NCBI GenBank assembly: GCA_023415335.1
Contig: JAEZLD010000205.1
Coordinates: 1 to 45,233 of the forward strand
Direction: 5' to 3'
From: Bacillota bacterium
GTDB taxonomy: Bacteria; Bacillota; Clostridia; Clostridiales; Caloramatoraceae
Length of the DNA: 45,233 bases
The position numbers and the translations under genes are program-made. Of this stretch, positions 1 to 7,341 are shown one piece after another. Under the pieces are notes generated by a model. It did no database searches. It saw only the letters and a list, made by a program, of their open reading frames with translations, and had not been told where the DNA came from. Within the stretch, counting starts at the first letter, position 1. Every line of letters begins with the position of its first letter.

Positions 1-160
1 TATGGCAAAAGTGATATTCCTCGCTTGGCTCGGAGTGATATTGAAGCCTGCAGCTTCAGTTATATTATATTCGCCTTATTAACTTGCGAAGCAAATATAA
101 CTCAGCATAAGCTGAATATAACTGCAAAGCAATATAACTCGCCAAAGCCGAATATAGTTT
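1..160. repeat. Hairpin-array repeat, copy 1 (left end off-window)
   Basis: The left half has GTGATAT words at 11 and 35 and the centre is GTTATATTATATTCGCC at 59. The right half has AATATAAC words at 94, 115 and 131 and a final AATATAGTT at 151. Between words lie very short inverted repeats, such as GAAGC-ctgca-GCTTC (42-56) and CAGC-ataa-GCTG. Word spacing is about 24 bases on the left and 16-21 on the right. A second copy with the same words but different hairpin sequences lies at 7034-7225. It codes for nothing visible and is not a CRISPR array. Function is unknown. Confidence 0.75.
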
Positions 161-195
161 AAAAAAAGCACACAGCTTTGCTGTGTGCTTTTTTT
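161..195 (-). terminator. Terminator of the tRNA operon
   Basis: A perfect 9-bp stem GCACACAGC/GCTGTGTGC with a 3-base loop lies at 168-188. It is flanked by a run of A on the left and of T on the right, so it can work in both directions. On the minus strand it follows tRNA-Cys directly. Confidence 0.85.
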
Positions 196-197
196 CA

Positions 198-272
198 TGG
201 AGGCGACACCCAGATTTGAACTGGGGGATCAGAGTTTTGCAGACTCGTGCCTTACCACTTGGCTATGTCGCC
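198..272 (-). tRNA. tRNA-Cys(GCA)
   Basis: The minus strand folds as a cloverleaf with acceptor GGCGACA/TGTCGCC, anticodon loop CTGCAAA (anticodon GCA) and T arm GTTCAAATC. The CCA end is encoded and the discriminator base is U, as expected for Cys. It is the last gene of the five-tRNA operon, just before the terminator. Confidence 0.95.
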
Positions 273-275
273 ATA

Positions 276-351
276 TGGAGCGGGAAACGGGGCTCAAACC
301 CGCGACCTTTGCCTTGGCAAGGCAACGCTCTATCAACTGAGCTATTCCCGC
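276..351 (-). tRNA. tRNA-Gly(GCC)
   Basis: Acceptor stem GCGGGAA/TTCCCGC, D arm TAGCTCAGTTGATAGAGC, anticodon loop TTGCCAA (anticodon GCC), T loop GTTTGAGCC and encoded CCA. Only three bases separate it from tRNA-Cys. Confidence 0.95.
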
Positions 352-360
352 ATATATGGT

Positions 361-436
361 TGGTGGCCAGAGTCGGAATCGAACCAACGACACGTAGATT
401 TTCAGTCTACTGCTCTACCGACTGAGCTATCTGGCC
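361..436 (-). tRNA. tRNA-Phe(GAA)
   Basis: Acceptor GGCCAGA/TCTGGCC, discriminator A and encoded CCA. The anticodon loop ACTGAAAAT gives anticodon GAA. It is the third gene of the operon. Confidence 0.95.
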
Positions 437-441
437 AAAAA

Positions 442-519
442 TGGCGACCCAGAAGGGGCTCGAACCCTCGACCTCTGCCGTGACAGGGCAGCACTCTAAC
501 CAAACTGAGCTACTGGGCC
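442..519 (-). tRNA. tRNA-Asp(GTC)
   Basis: Acceptor GGCCCAG/CTGGGTC with one G-U pair, the Asp-typical discriminator G and encoded CCA. The anticodon loop CTGTCAC gives anticodon GTC. It is the second gene of the operon. Confidence 0.95.
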
Positions 520-523
520 ATTA

Positions 524-599
524 TGGTGGGAACTATAGGGCTCGAACCTATGACCCTCTGCTTGTAAGGCAGATGCTCTCCCAGCTGAGCTAAGCTCCC
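524..599 (-). tRNA. tRNA-Val(TAC)
   Basis: Acceptor GGGAGCT/AGTTCCC, discriminator A and encoded CCA. The anticodon loop CTTACAA gives anticodon UAC. It is the first tRNA of the operon. This tRNA matches the specifier and acceptor-binding bases of the valS T-box at 15182-15428. Confidence 0.95.
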
Positions 600-631
600 A
601 CACTGCTGATTTACTATCAGCGACGAATATT

Positions 632-660
632 ATTCTACCATGTCGGCACCTTTCTGTCAA
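632..660 (-). promoter_or_regulatory. Proximal promoter of the tRNA operon
   Basis: On the minus strand TTGACA (660-655) is followed after exactly 17 bases by TAGAAT (637-632). That places transcription start about 25 bases before tRNA-Val. Strong sigma-A type match. Confidence 0.8.
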
Positions 661-711
661 CAGTTTTTTTATTTCTTCTGGACTTTTTATCAGTGCCAAC
701 TGACATTTATT

Positions 712-740
712 ATAATAACTGCTTTTAGCAATTATGTCAA
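712..740 (-). promoter_or_regulatory. Distal promoter of the tRNA operon
   Basis: On the minus strand TTGACA (740-735), a 17-base spacer, then TATTAT (717-712). It stands about 80 bases upstream of the proximal promoter, so the stable-RNA operon appears to have tandem promoters. Confidence 0.7.
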
Positions 741-794
741 CAGTATTTAATTAAAATACATATCCAATTCCATCCTATACAAAACTTTTATTAG

Positions 795-1676
795 TTATTT
801 ATTCCCTTCATCCAAAAGCCTGTCAATATCCTCTCCATTGAATGTATATCTCTTATCGCAGAAATGGCACTGTATTTCAATGTTTTCCTGCTCCTCCTTT
901 AAGCTCTCCAGCTCCTTGTATCCCAAGGCAAGCAGTGCTCTCTCAATTCTATCCCTTGAGCAGTCGCATTTATATTCCGTTTCTATTCTTTCATGTATCT
1001 CCAGTTCCATATCGTCAAACAAAAGGTTTAGTATATCCTCCCCTGTTTTTCCTTCAGCTATAAGGGTTGAAATGGGGGGTATCTCCTGAAGCCTATATGT
1101 TATTATGTCGGCAAGCAGCTCATCTGCCCCTGGCATCATCTGTATAATAAGCCCTCCTGCTCCCTTTATAGAGCGGTCCGTATCTACCAGCACACCTACT
1201 GCTACGGCTGAAGGTGTCTGCTCTGAGGTTGTAAAATAGTATGCCAGGTCATCCCCAATTTCACCTGACACAATAGCTGATTGTCCATTATATGGTGCCT
1301 TAAGTCCCATATCCTTTATTACATTTAGCACTCCATCCCGGCCTATAGCTCCTCCTACATCAAGCTTGCCATTTTCCTTCAGTGGCAAATCTACATGCGG
1401 ATTGGAAACGTATCCCTTTACAAAGCCCTTGTGGTTTGCTGCAACCACCAGGTTTCCCGCAGGTCCTCCTCCATTCATGGAAAGGGTAAGGGAATCATCC
1501 TCTCCCTTAAGCATTACTCCCATCATACTTCCTGCAGTAAGCAGCCTGCCTAAAGCAGCCGATGCTGTAGCACTTAAATCAAATATTGTCTGTACCTTCT
1601 GTACGATATCAGTTGTTATGGTTGCAAAAATCCTTACATCTCCATTTTTGGCCGTAGCCCTTAATATGTATCCCAT
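795..1676 (-). CDS. hslO: Hsp33 redox-regulated chaperone
   Basis: A cytosolic holdase chaperone of 293 residues, switched on by oxidation. The N-terminal domain opens MGYILRATAKNGDVR. The C-terminal zinc switch has all four cysteines, as CDC (C237, C239) and CHFC (C270, C273), the CxC...CxxC pattern that defines the family. The start is the ATG at 1676 because AGGAGG stands seven bases before it; an in-frame extension upstream overlaps the preceding gene and has no ribosome site. It begins four bases after the methyltransferase stop, so the two are probably one transcript. Confidence 0.95.
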   Translation of the reverse strand: MGYILRATAKNGDVRIFATITTDIVQKVQTIFDLSATASAALGRLLTAGSMMGVMLKGEDDSLTLSMNGGGPAGNLVVAANHKGFVKGYVSNPHVDLPLKENGKLDVGGAIGRDGVLNVIKDMGLKAPYNGQSAIVSGEIGDDLAYYFTTSEQTPSAVAVGVLVDTDRSIKGAGGLIIQMMPGADELLADIITYRLQEIPPISTLIAEGKTGEDILNLLFDDMELEIHERIETEYKCDCSRDRIERALLALGYKELESLKEEQENIEIQCHFCDKRYTFNGEDIDRLLDEGNK

Positions 1677-1680
1677 AGCA

Positions 1681-2424
1681 TTACTCCTCCTTTTTAGCCA
1701 CAAAGGATATCCTCAGGGTATCCTTGTTTATATCCTTAAAACTATAATCATCATAGGTCTTTACATTATTAAAACCCGCCCTGCTTAAAAGCTTGATTAT
1801 TTCCTCTGCACTATAGGCTCTCTGCAGGTGCTTTTCATCAAGCCTTTTATAAAGCCTTCCCTGCTTTACAAAGAAGGTAATGTACATTTCTAAAAGGCTG
1901 TTTTCCAGATAGTTATCCCATATGTAGCATAGGTCATCCTCATTTTTTGTGAAGGTATTGTTTCCTATTACATCCTTCAGCTTGTGCTCAGAGCTTATAT
2001 CAAATATAAACAGCCCCCCGGCTTCAAGTGTAGAATATACTCTGTTAAAGCATTGCAGCAGTCCTTCCTCCTCTGTTAAGTAGTTTATAACATCACAGAA
2101 GCTGAAAACTCCCTTAAAGCTTTTGTTTACCTGAAAGCTTGTCATATCTTGGTTTATAAACATAATCCTCATATAATTGGCAAGAGCCTTTTCCGCTGCT
2201 ACCCGGAGCATTTCCTGCGAAACATCCAGGCCCATTATATCAAAGCCCATCTTCTTTAGCTCCAGCGTCATGTTTCCAGAGCCACAGCCAAGCTCCAAAC
2301 CTCTGCAGCCTCTTATATCAATACTATGCTCTTTAAAAACGTCCCTTACAAAGCCTGCCCATTTAGAATAATCCATGTTTATATTTTCGTCATATATCCC
2401 TGCCAGGGAGACATACTGTTCCAT
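1681..2424 (-). CDS. Class I SAM-dependent methyltransferase
   Basis: A 247-residue protein of the Methyltransf_25/11 type. Motif I is LELGCGSGNMTLEL (about residues 44-57), followed by the acidic motif II MGLDVSQEML and a post-I stretch SFCDVINYLT. These form the S-adenosylmethionine pocket of a Rossmann-like fold. The substrate cannot be read from the sequence. The start is supported by AGAGG before the ATG. Its stop lies four bases before the hslO start, which suggests co-transcription rather than a shared reaction. Confidence 0.88.
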   Translation of the reverse strand: MEQYVSLAGIYDENINMDYSKWAGFVRDVFKEHSIDIRGCRGLELGCGSGNMTLELKKMGFDIMGLDVSQEMLRVAAEKALANYMRIMFINQDMTSFQVNKSFKGVFSFCDVINYLTEEEGLLQCFNRVYSTLEAGGLFIFDISSEHKLKDVIGNNTFTKNEDDLCYIWDNYLENSLLEMYITFFVKQGRLYKRLDEKHLQRAYSAEEIIKLLSRAGFNNVKTYDDYSFKDINKDTLRISFVAKKEE

Positions 2425-2499
2425 CTCTTTACCTCTTTACACTTATTTCAACCAATATTATCATACAATATCAGTAAAAAATCAATAACCCTGCTTAGA

Positions 2500-2763
2500 T
2501 TACTCCTTCCCTGGTTCCTGATTGTCCTTGTCCTTTTCATTCCATACCCTTCCAGACAGCTTATTTCTTCTGGTCATTATTCCTCCTATCCTCCCTGTTT
2601 CTATAGCTGTAAGACCGCTCCATCCCATAGCCTTGACCTTTTCCGTAAGCCCCAGCTCCCTGGCTATTTCATATTTTATCTCCTCTCTGGTTTTCTCCTT
2701 TTCATTAAGCTCCCTTCTGGACTTAAGCTTTGCCTTTACCACCTTTTTAAACGGCGTTGTCAT
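2500..2763 (-). CDS. Minor alpha/beta-type small acid-soluble spore protein
   Basis: An 87-residue basic, charged protein. The central part has the hallmarks of alpha/beta SASPs: a YEIARELGL segment (the usual GPR germination-protease site region) and a second conserved block ending TGRIGGIMTRR. In the family these proteins coat and protect DNA in the dormant spore. The long Lys/Arg/Glu-rich N-terminus (about 28 residues) and the C-terminal tail are unlike the major SASP at 9653, so this is a divergent minor form. AGGTGA stands before the ATG. No convincing sigma-G promoter was found. Confidence 0.8.
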   Translation of the reverse strand: MTTPFKKVVKAKLKSRRELNEKEKTREEIKYEIARELGLTEKVKAMGWSGLTAIETGRIGGIMTRRNKLSGRVWNEKDKDNQEPGKE

Positions 2764-2886
2764 ACTATCACCTCATAGCTATGCTTTGCAGAAATGCCGG
2801 CACTTATTCAGCATCATGCACAGCGGCTTAAGCCTTACCCCTTTCCATCTATGAATCATAAACTTTTAGCTTTTTTCTGTTATCCA

Positions 2887-2915
2887 TTAGAAATACTTTA
2901 TAAATGTGATATAAT
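2887..2915 (+). promoter_or_regulatory. Likely asd promoter
   Basis: TTAGAA (2887-2892), a 17-base spacer and a perfect TATAAT (2910-2915). The predicted leader is about 125 bases. I see no lysine riboswitch or T-box in it. Confidence 0.6.
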
Positions 2916-3048
2916 ACAGTAATATATAATCATTTCTGCATAATATGTATATAGGGGAATCAGATTGTATAGGCTGTTTGACTCTTCTATATATTTACAA
3001 ATCGCTCTATAGTGGTTTATAACATATTTATTTTAAGGAGGTATTTTT

Positions 3049-4032
3049 ATGGGTGTAAGACTAGCAGTAGTAGGCGCTACAGGCATGGTAGGAAGGACCT
3101 TTCTTAAGGTACTAAGTGAAAAAAGCTTTCCGATAGATAAGCTTTATCTTTTTGCATCCTCCAGGTCAGCAGGCACAACTCTAAATTATAATGGCAGGGA
3201 TTACCAGGTTGAAGAGCTTAAAGAGGATTCCTTTGACCGAGGCATAGACATAGCCCTTTTCTCCGCGGGAGGCTCTACCAGCCTTAAATTCGCAAAAATA
3301 GCTGCTTCTAAGGGATGTATTGTAGTTGATAACAGCAGCGCATGGAGAATGGACCCTGAGGTGCCTCTTGTGGTTCCAGAGGTCAATCCTGAGGATATTA
3401 AATGGAACAATGGCATAATAGCCAATCCTAACTGTTCAACCATACAGGCAGTTGTTGCCTTAAAGCCCCTTGATGTGGCTTATGGGATTGAAAGAGTTGT
3501 TTACTCAACCTATCAGGCTGTAGCTGGTGCAGGAATGGGAGGCTATAATGATTTGGAGGATGGAATAAAGGGAGCTGCTCCTAAGAAGTTCCCATACCCC
3601 ATTGCCTTCAACATCCTTCCACACATTGATGTTTTCATGGAAAACAGGTACACAAAGGAAGAGATGAAGATGGTTGATGAAACAAGAAAGATTCTCCATA
3701 GACCCGGCTTAAGGGTAACTGCTACTACAGCAAGGGTTCCCGTGTATTATGGCCATAGCGAGTCCATAAACGTTGAATTTAAAAAAAGCTTTGAGCTTGA
3801 AGATATATTTAATATTTACAAAAACAGCCCTGGAATTGTGTTGGTTGATGATCCTGAAAAGCTCAAGTATCCTATGCCTATTGACTGTGCAGGCAGGGAT
3901 GATGTGTTCGTAGGCAGAATCAGAAGAGACGAAAGCCTAGATTCCGGAATTAACCTGTGGGTTGTTGCAGATAACATTAGAAAAGGTGCTGCTTCAAATG
4001 CAGTACAGATAGCTGAACTTTTAATAAAATAA
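3049..4032 (+). CDS. asd: Aspartate-semialdehyde dehydrogenase
   Basis: Makes L-aspartate-4-semialdehyde from aspartyl phosphate with NADPH, the branch point to lysine/diaminopimelate, threonine and methionine. 327 residues, normal length. The N-terminal nucleotide motif is VVGATGMVGR (8-17). The catalytic cysteine is C129 in NPNCST, and the active-site histidine is H236 in GHSESINVEF. A strong AAGGAGG stands before the ATG. It is followed by a hairpin and then a separate dapA promoter, so it may be transcribed alone as well as with the dap genes. Confidence 0.96.
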   Translation: MGVRLAVVGATGMVGRTFLKVLSEKSFPIDKLYLFASSRSAGTTLNYNGRDYQVEELKEDSFDRGIDIALFSAGGSTSLKFAKIAASKGCIVVDNSSAWRMDPEVPLVVPEVNPEDIKWNNGIIANPNCSTIQAVVALKPLDVAYGIERVVYSTYQAVAGAGMGGYNDLEDGIKGAAPKKFPYPIAFNILPHIDVFMENRYTKEEMKMVDETRKILHRPGLRVTATTARVPVYYGHSESINVEFKKSFELEDIFNIYKNSPGIVLVDDPEKLKYPMPIDCAGRDDVFVGRIRRDESLDSGINLWVVADNIRKGAASNAVQIAELLIK

Positions 4033-4039
4033 AAATATT

Positions 4040-4072
4040 TAAACTCCCGGTGTATTTATGTCCGGGAGTTTG
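4040..4072 (+). terminator. Hairpin after asd
   Basis: A 10-bp perfect stem AAACTCCCGG/CCGGGAGTTT with a loop of about 11 bases, 8 bases after the asd stop. The T-run after it is short, so it may be a leaky terminator. Confidence 0.6.
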
Positions 4073-4098
4073 TAACATTAACTTATATTGAATATAAT
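4070..4098 (+). promoter_or_regulatory. dapA promoter
   Basis: TTGTAA (4070-4075), 17 bases, TATAAT (4093-4098). The -35 box touches the foot of the asd hairpin. The dapA start is 35 bases downstream of the -10 box. Confidence 0.65.
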
Positions 4099-4132
4099 AT
4101 TATTAAGAAACAAAAATAAAGGGGTGTTGTTT

Positions 4133-5011
4133 ATGAGTATTTTCACTGGTTCTGCTGTCGCTATAGTTACTCCATTTAATGAACAGGGAGTTGACTTTAA
4201 TAAGCTCAAGGAGCTTTTAGAGTGGCACATTGAAAGCGGAACAGATGCCATTGTAATCTGTGGCACCACAGGAGAGGCATCCACCATGAGCGGGCAGGAA
4301 AGAAAGGAAGCCATTAAATTTACTGTTGATGTTATAAATAAACGTATTCCTGTTATAGCAGGCACTGGCAGTAACAACACAAAATCCGCCATAGATATGA
4401 GCAGGTGGGCAGAATCCATAGGAGTTGACGCACTCTTAATAATCACGCCATACTATAACAAAACCACCCAGCAGGGCTGCATTGCACACTTTAAGGCCAT
4501 AGCAGAGGCTGTATCTGTTCCCATAATAATATATAACGTTCCATCAAGGACAGGGCTTAATATTGCCCCTGTAACCCTCTGTGAGCTTTCAAAGATCAGC
4601 AACATTGCTGCCGTAAAGGAAGCTAGCGGTAATATCTCCCAGATTGCTGAAATAGCCCATCTGTGTGGTGACAGGCTTGATATCTATTCTGGAAACGATG
4701 ACCAGATAGTGCCTTTAATGTCACTTGGGGCAAAGGGTGTAATATCTGTTCTGGCCAATGTAGTTCCAAAGGAAACCCATGAGCTTTGCCAGGCTTTTTC
4801 AGAAGGAGACTTAAACAAAGCCCTTAAGCTTCAGCTGGATATGCTGCCGCTTATTAATGCCCTTTTCATTGAAACCAATCCAATACCAGTTAAGGAAGCC
4901 ATGAACCTTATGGGCATGAACGTTGGAAATCTAAGGCTTCCACTTGTAAACATGTCTCCAAAGAACCTGGAGATATTGAAAAAAGAGCTGCTGGCCGCTG
5001 GCCTGTTATAA
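4133..5011 (+). CDS. dapA: 4-hydroxy-tetrahydrodipicolinate synthase
   Basis: Condenses aspartate semialdehyde with pyruvate, the first step committed to diaminopimelate and lysine. 292 residues. A TIM barrel of the class I aldolase family: the Schiff-base lysine is K162 (AAVKEAS), with Y134 in IIYNVPSRTG, R139 and the T45-T46 pair in CGTTGEAS. The start is the ATG at 4133, placed after AAAGGGGTG; an in-frame ATG 45 bases upstream falls in the promoter. dapB begins 12 bases after its stop. Confidence 0.97.
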   Translation: MSIFTGSAVAIVTPFNEQGVDFNKLKELLEWHIESGTDAIVICGTTGEASTMSGQERKEAIKFTVDVINKRIPVIAGTGSNNTKSAIDMSRWAESIGVDALLIITPYYNKTTQQGCIAHFKAIAEAVSVPIIIYNVPSRTGLNIAPVTLCELSKISNIAAVKEASGNISQIAEIAHLCGDRLDIYSGNDDQIVPLMSLGAKGVISVLANVVPKETHELCQAFSEGDLNKALKLQLDMLPLINALFIETNPIPVKEAMNLMGMNVGNLRLPLVNMSPKNLEILKKELLAAGLL

Positions 5012-5023
5012 AGGGGTAATACT

Positions 5024-5779
5024 ATGAAGGTACTTTTACATGGATGCAATGGCCGTATGGGCCAGGTTATAACAAAAATAATATCAGAAAGAAGTGACAT
5101 GGATGTTGTGTGTGGGGTTGATATTATGCCAGACAGACTGCACAACCCCTACCCTGTTTACTCCTCACTGGACAAAGTGGAGGAGAAGGCGGATGTAATA
5201 ATAGATTTTTCCAACCACTCCTGTATAGAAAATCTGGTTCAATATGGTACTCGAACCAAAACCCCCATGGTCATATGCACCACTGGTCTTGATGAGCAGG
5301 ATAAGTCCCTTATAGAAAAAGCATCAGAGATTGTTCCAGTTCTCATGTCGGGGAACATGTCCTTAGGTATAAACCTTGTTCTTTCACTGGTACAGAAGGC
5401 TGCCCAGGTGCTATATGGAGAATTTGACGTGGAAATAATAGAGAAGCACCACAACCAGAAGCTGGATGCTCCAAGCGGAACTGCCCTTATGATAGCAGAT
5501 GCCATAAGCTCTGCTGTAGCTGCACAGCCTGATTACAGGTTCGGAAGGCATGGAAAAAGCGACAAAAGAAGTGCCTCAGAAATAGGAATACATTCCATAA
5601 GGGGGGGTGCTATAGTTGGAGAACATGAAGCCATATTTGCAGGAGCAGGTGAAGTAATAGAAATAAAGCACACCGCCCTCTCCCGTGACGTTTTTGCTTA
5701 TGGTGCAATAAAGGCAGCCTCCTTCCTGTGTAGCAAAGAAAAGGGCTTTTACAGCATGAAGGACGTAATCGAAGGATAG
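5024..5779 (+). CDS. dapB: 4-hydroxy-tetrahydrodipicolinate reductase
   Basis: Reduces the DapA product to tetrahydrodipicolinate using NAD(P)H. 251 residues. The N-terminal dinucleotide motif is HGCNGRMGQ (6-14). The substrate motif EKHHNQKLDAPSGTA carries H142, H143 and K146, the expected proton donor and binding residues. It sits between dapA and the aminotransferase gene with gaps of 12 and 14 bases, so the three genes form one tight operon. Confidence 0.97.
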   Translation: MKVLLHGCNGRMGQVITKIISERSDMDVVCGVDIMPDRLHNPYPVYSSLDKVEEKADVIIDFSNHSCIENLVQYGTRTKTPMVICTTGLDEQDKSLIEKASEIVPVLMSGNMSLGINLVLSLVQKAAQVLYGEFDVEIIEKHHNQKLDAPSGTALMIADAISSAVAAQPDYRFGRHGKSDKRSASEIGIHSIRGGAIVGEHEAIFAGAGEVIEIKHTALSRDVFAYGAIKAASFLCSKEKGFYSMKDVIEG

Positions 5780-5793
5780 ACAAGGAGGCACAA

Positions 5794-6948
5794 ATGGAAA
5801 AGCTTTTAAACAATGAGGTACGCAGCATTGAAATATCCGGAATAAGAAGATTCCATAACATGATGGCAGGATACAAGGATGTCATATCCCTGACCATAGG
5901 CCAACCGGATTTTGAAACACCTCTTCATATAAGAGAGGCAGCAAAGGAGTCCATAGATAAAGGACTTACCTCATACACACACAATGCAGGTCTCCTGCAG
6001 CTAAGGCAGGCAGCCTCAGAATATTTTAACAGGAAGTACTCAACCCTGTATGAACCCCAGTCAGAGATAATTGTAACCAATGGTGCCACCGAGGCTATAG
6101 ATACCTCACTGAGGACCATACTAACCCCAGGCTGTGAGGTAATACTCCCGGGTCCGGCCTATCCTGGATACGAGCCAGTAATCAGGCTGTGTGGAGCTAT
6201 ACCTGTTTTTGCAGACACAAGAAATACAGGCTTCAGGCTAACAGCATCATTGATTGCAGAGAAGCTCACAGAAAAAACCAGATGCATTATAATGCCCTAC
6301 CCTTCAAACCCTACAGGCTGTGTACTGACAAGAGATGAGCTTCAGGAGGTAGCTGAGCTGCTTAAGGATAAGGATATTTTTATACTCTCTGATGAAATAT
6401 ACAGCGAGCTTGTGTATGATGGAAACCATTGCTCCCTGGCTTCTATCCCCTGTATAAAAGATAAAGTAATTACCATAAACGGCCTTTCAAAATCTCATTC
6501 CATGACAGGCTGGAGGATAGGCTTTATAATGGGCCCCTCCTATTTTATAAAGCATGCTCTGAAGGTCCACCAATATAATACCACCTGCATAGCTGCCCCC
6601 AGCCAGTATGCCGCGTGTGAGGCTCTTATTAATGGCTTTGATGATGCATTGGGAATGAGGGAAGAATATCGCTTGAGGCGTGATTATTCCTATAATAGGT
6701 TAAGAGCTATGGGAATAGACGTAGAACTGCCACAGGGTGCCTTCTATATCTTCCCTTCAATAAAGCAGTATGGGATGGATTCCTTCACCTTTGCCCTTTC
6801 CCTGCTTGAGAAGGGTAAGGTTGGCGTAGTACCAGGTTCTGCATTTTCAGAGTATGGGGAGGGCTATATAAGGATATCCTATGCCTGTTCCCTGGATACT
6901 CTTGAGGATGCCTTTGACAGGCTGCAAGGTTTTATAGAAAAGCTGTAA
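5794..6948 (+). CDS. patA: PLP aminotransferase, probable N-acetyl-LL-diaminopimelate aminotransferase (PatA-like)
   Basis: A fold-type I aminotransferase of 384 residues. It has NGATEA at the cofactor phosphate site, SNPTG (171-175), D200 in LSDEIYS, the PLP lysine K233 in NGLSKSH and the arginine in TGWRIGF. The substrate is inferred from context: it follows dapA-dapB and precedes dapH, the N-acetyltransferase of the same route, as PatA would in Bacillus. The sequence alone would also fit an aspartate or aromatic aminotransferase. AGGAGG precedes the ATG. The same reading frame stays open for 34 codons after the TAA stop. Confidence 0.85.
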   Translation: MEKLLNNEVRSIEISGIRRFHNMMAGYKDVISLTIGQPDFETPLHIREAAKESIDKGLTSYTHNAGLLQLRQAASEYFNRKYSTLYEPQSEIIVTNGATEAIDTSLRTILTPGCEVILPGPAYPGYEPVIRLCGAIPVFADTRNTGFRLTASLIAEKLTEKTRCIIMPYPSNPTGCVLTRDELQEVAELLKDKDIFILSDEIYSELVYDGNHCSLASIPCIKDKVITINGLSKSHSMTGWRIGFIMGPSYFIKHALKVHQYNTTCIAAPSQYAACEALINGFDDALGMREEYRLRRDYSYNRLRAMGIDVELPQGAFYIFPSIKQYGMDSFTFALSLLEKGKVGVVPGSAFSEYGEGYIRISYACSLDTLEDAFDRLQGFIEKL

Positions 6949-7033
6949 TCACAAAGGAGCCTTAAGGTAAGGAAGTTGCTTTACTGGCTGAAACAGAATA
7001 TCTGGAAGGCAATGGTGGGTTATCGTATTTTGA

Positions 7034-7225
7034 GTGATATGTTTGTCTGGTGACAAACGTGATATGCTTTTGAGTCACCAAAGCGTGATATTGCACTTTC
7101 AGCACAGTTATATTATATTCGCCCACATAGCTTTAAACTGTGCCGCAGGTACAATATAACTACGGCGAAGCTGTAATATCGCTGCTGCCTGCAGCAATAT
7201 AACCCGCCATAAGGCGAATATAGTT
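7034..7225. repeat. Hairpin-array repeat, copy 2, between patA and dapH
   Basis: GTGATAT words stand at 7034, 7059 and 7085, the centre GTTATATTATATTCGCC at 7107, then AATATAAC or close variants near 7153, 7175 and 7196, and a final AATATAGTT at 7217. The spacers are inverted repeats: GTTTGTC-tggt-GACAAAC (7041-7058), GCTTT...AAAGC (7066-7084), TGC...GCA, GCTGC-tgcct-GCAGC (7181-7195) and CGCC-ataa-GGCG. Left-half period is 25-26 bases. The 17-base centre is identical to copy 1 while the hairpin sequences differ, so the words are conserved and the stems vary. It fills most of a 390-base gap with no gene. Confidence 0.78.
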
Positions 7226-7253
7226 GGGGCACCTTCCATAAGGAAGGTGCCCC
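7226..7253 (+). terminator. Strong hairpin closing repeat copy 2
   Basis: A perfect 12-bp stem GGGGCACCTTCC/GGAAGGTGCCCC with an ATAA loop. A T-rich stretch begins about 10 bases later (7264), so it may end the dapA-dapB-patA transcript. It starts directly after the last AATATAGTT word; repeat copy 1 is likewise followed by a strong hairpin within eight bases. Confidence 0.55.
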
Positions 7254-7280
7254 ATTGGCCCCCTTTTATTTTCTATATGT

Positions 7281-7309
7281 TTGACAAAATTAACAACATC
7301 TGTTATATT
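7281..7309 (+). promoter_or_regulatory. dapH promoter
   Basis: A perfect TTGACA (7281-7286), 17 bases, TATATT (7304-7309). It lies between the repeat element and dapH, so dapH has its own promoter. Confidence 0.75.
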
Positions 7310-7341
7310 ATTAAAAATTCTTCCTACTAGGAGTGTATAAA

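Noticed and set aside
1..160. Tandem words with spacers that could be taken for a CRISPR array (also at 7034-7225)
   Set aside because: The repeated unit is only 7-8 bases, the spacers are self-complementary and of uneven length, the words differ between halves, and no cas genes are near.
183..483. Open frames over the tRNA cluster on the plus strand
   Set aside because: They read the complement of five clear tRNAs and have no ribosome sites.
2916..3048. Possible lysine riboswitch or T-box before asd
   Set aside because: No L-box core, no AGGGTGG-type T-box core and no terminator before the asd start.
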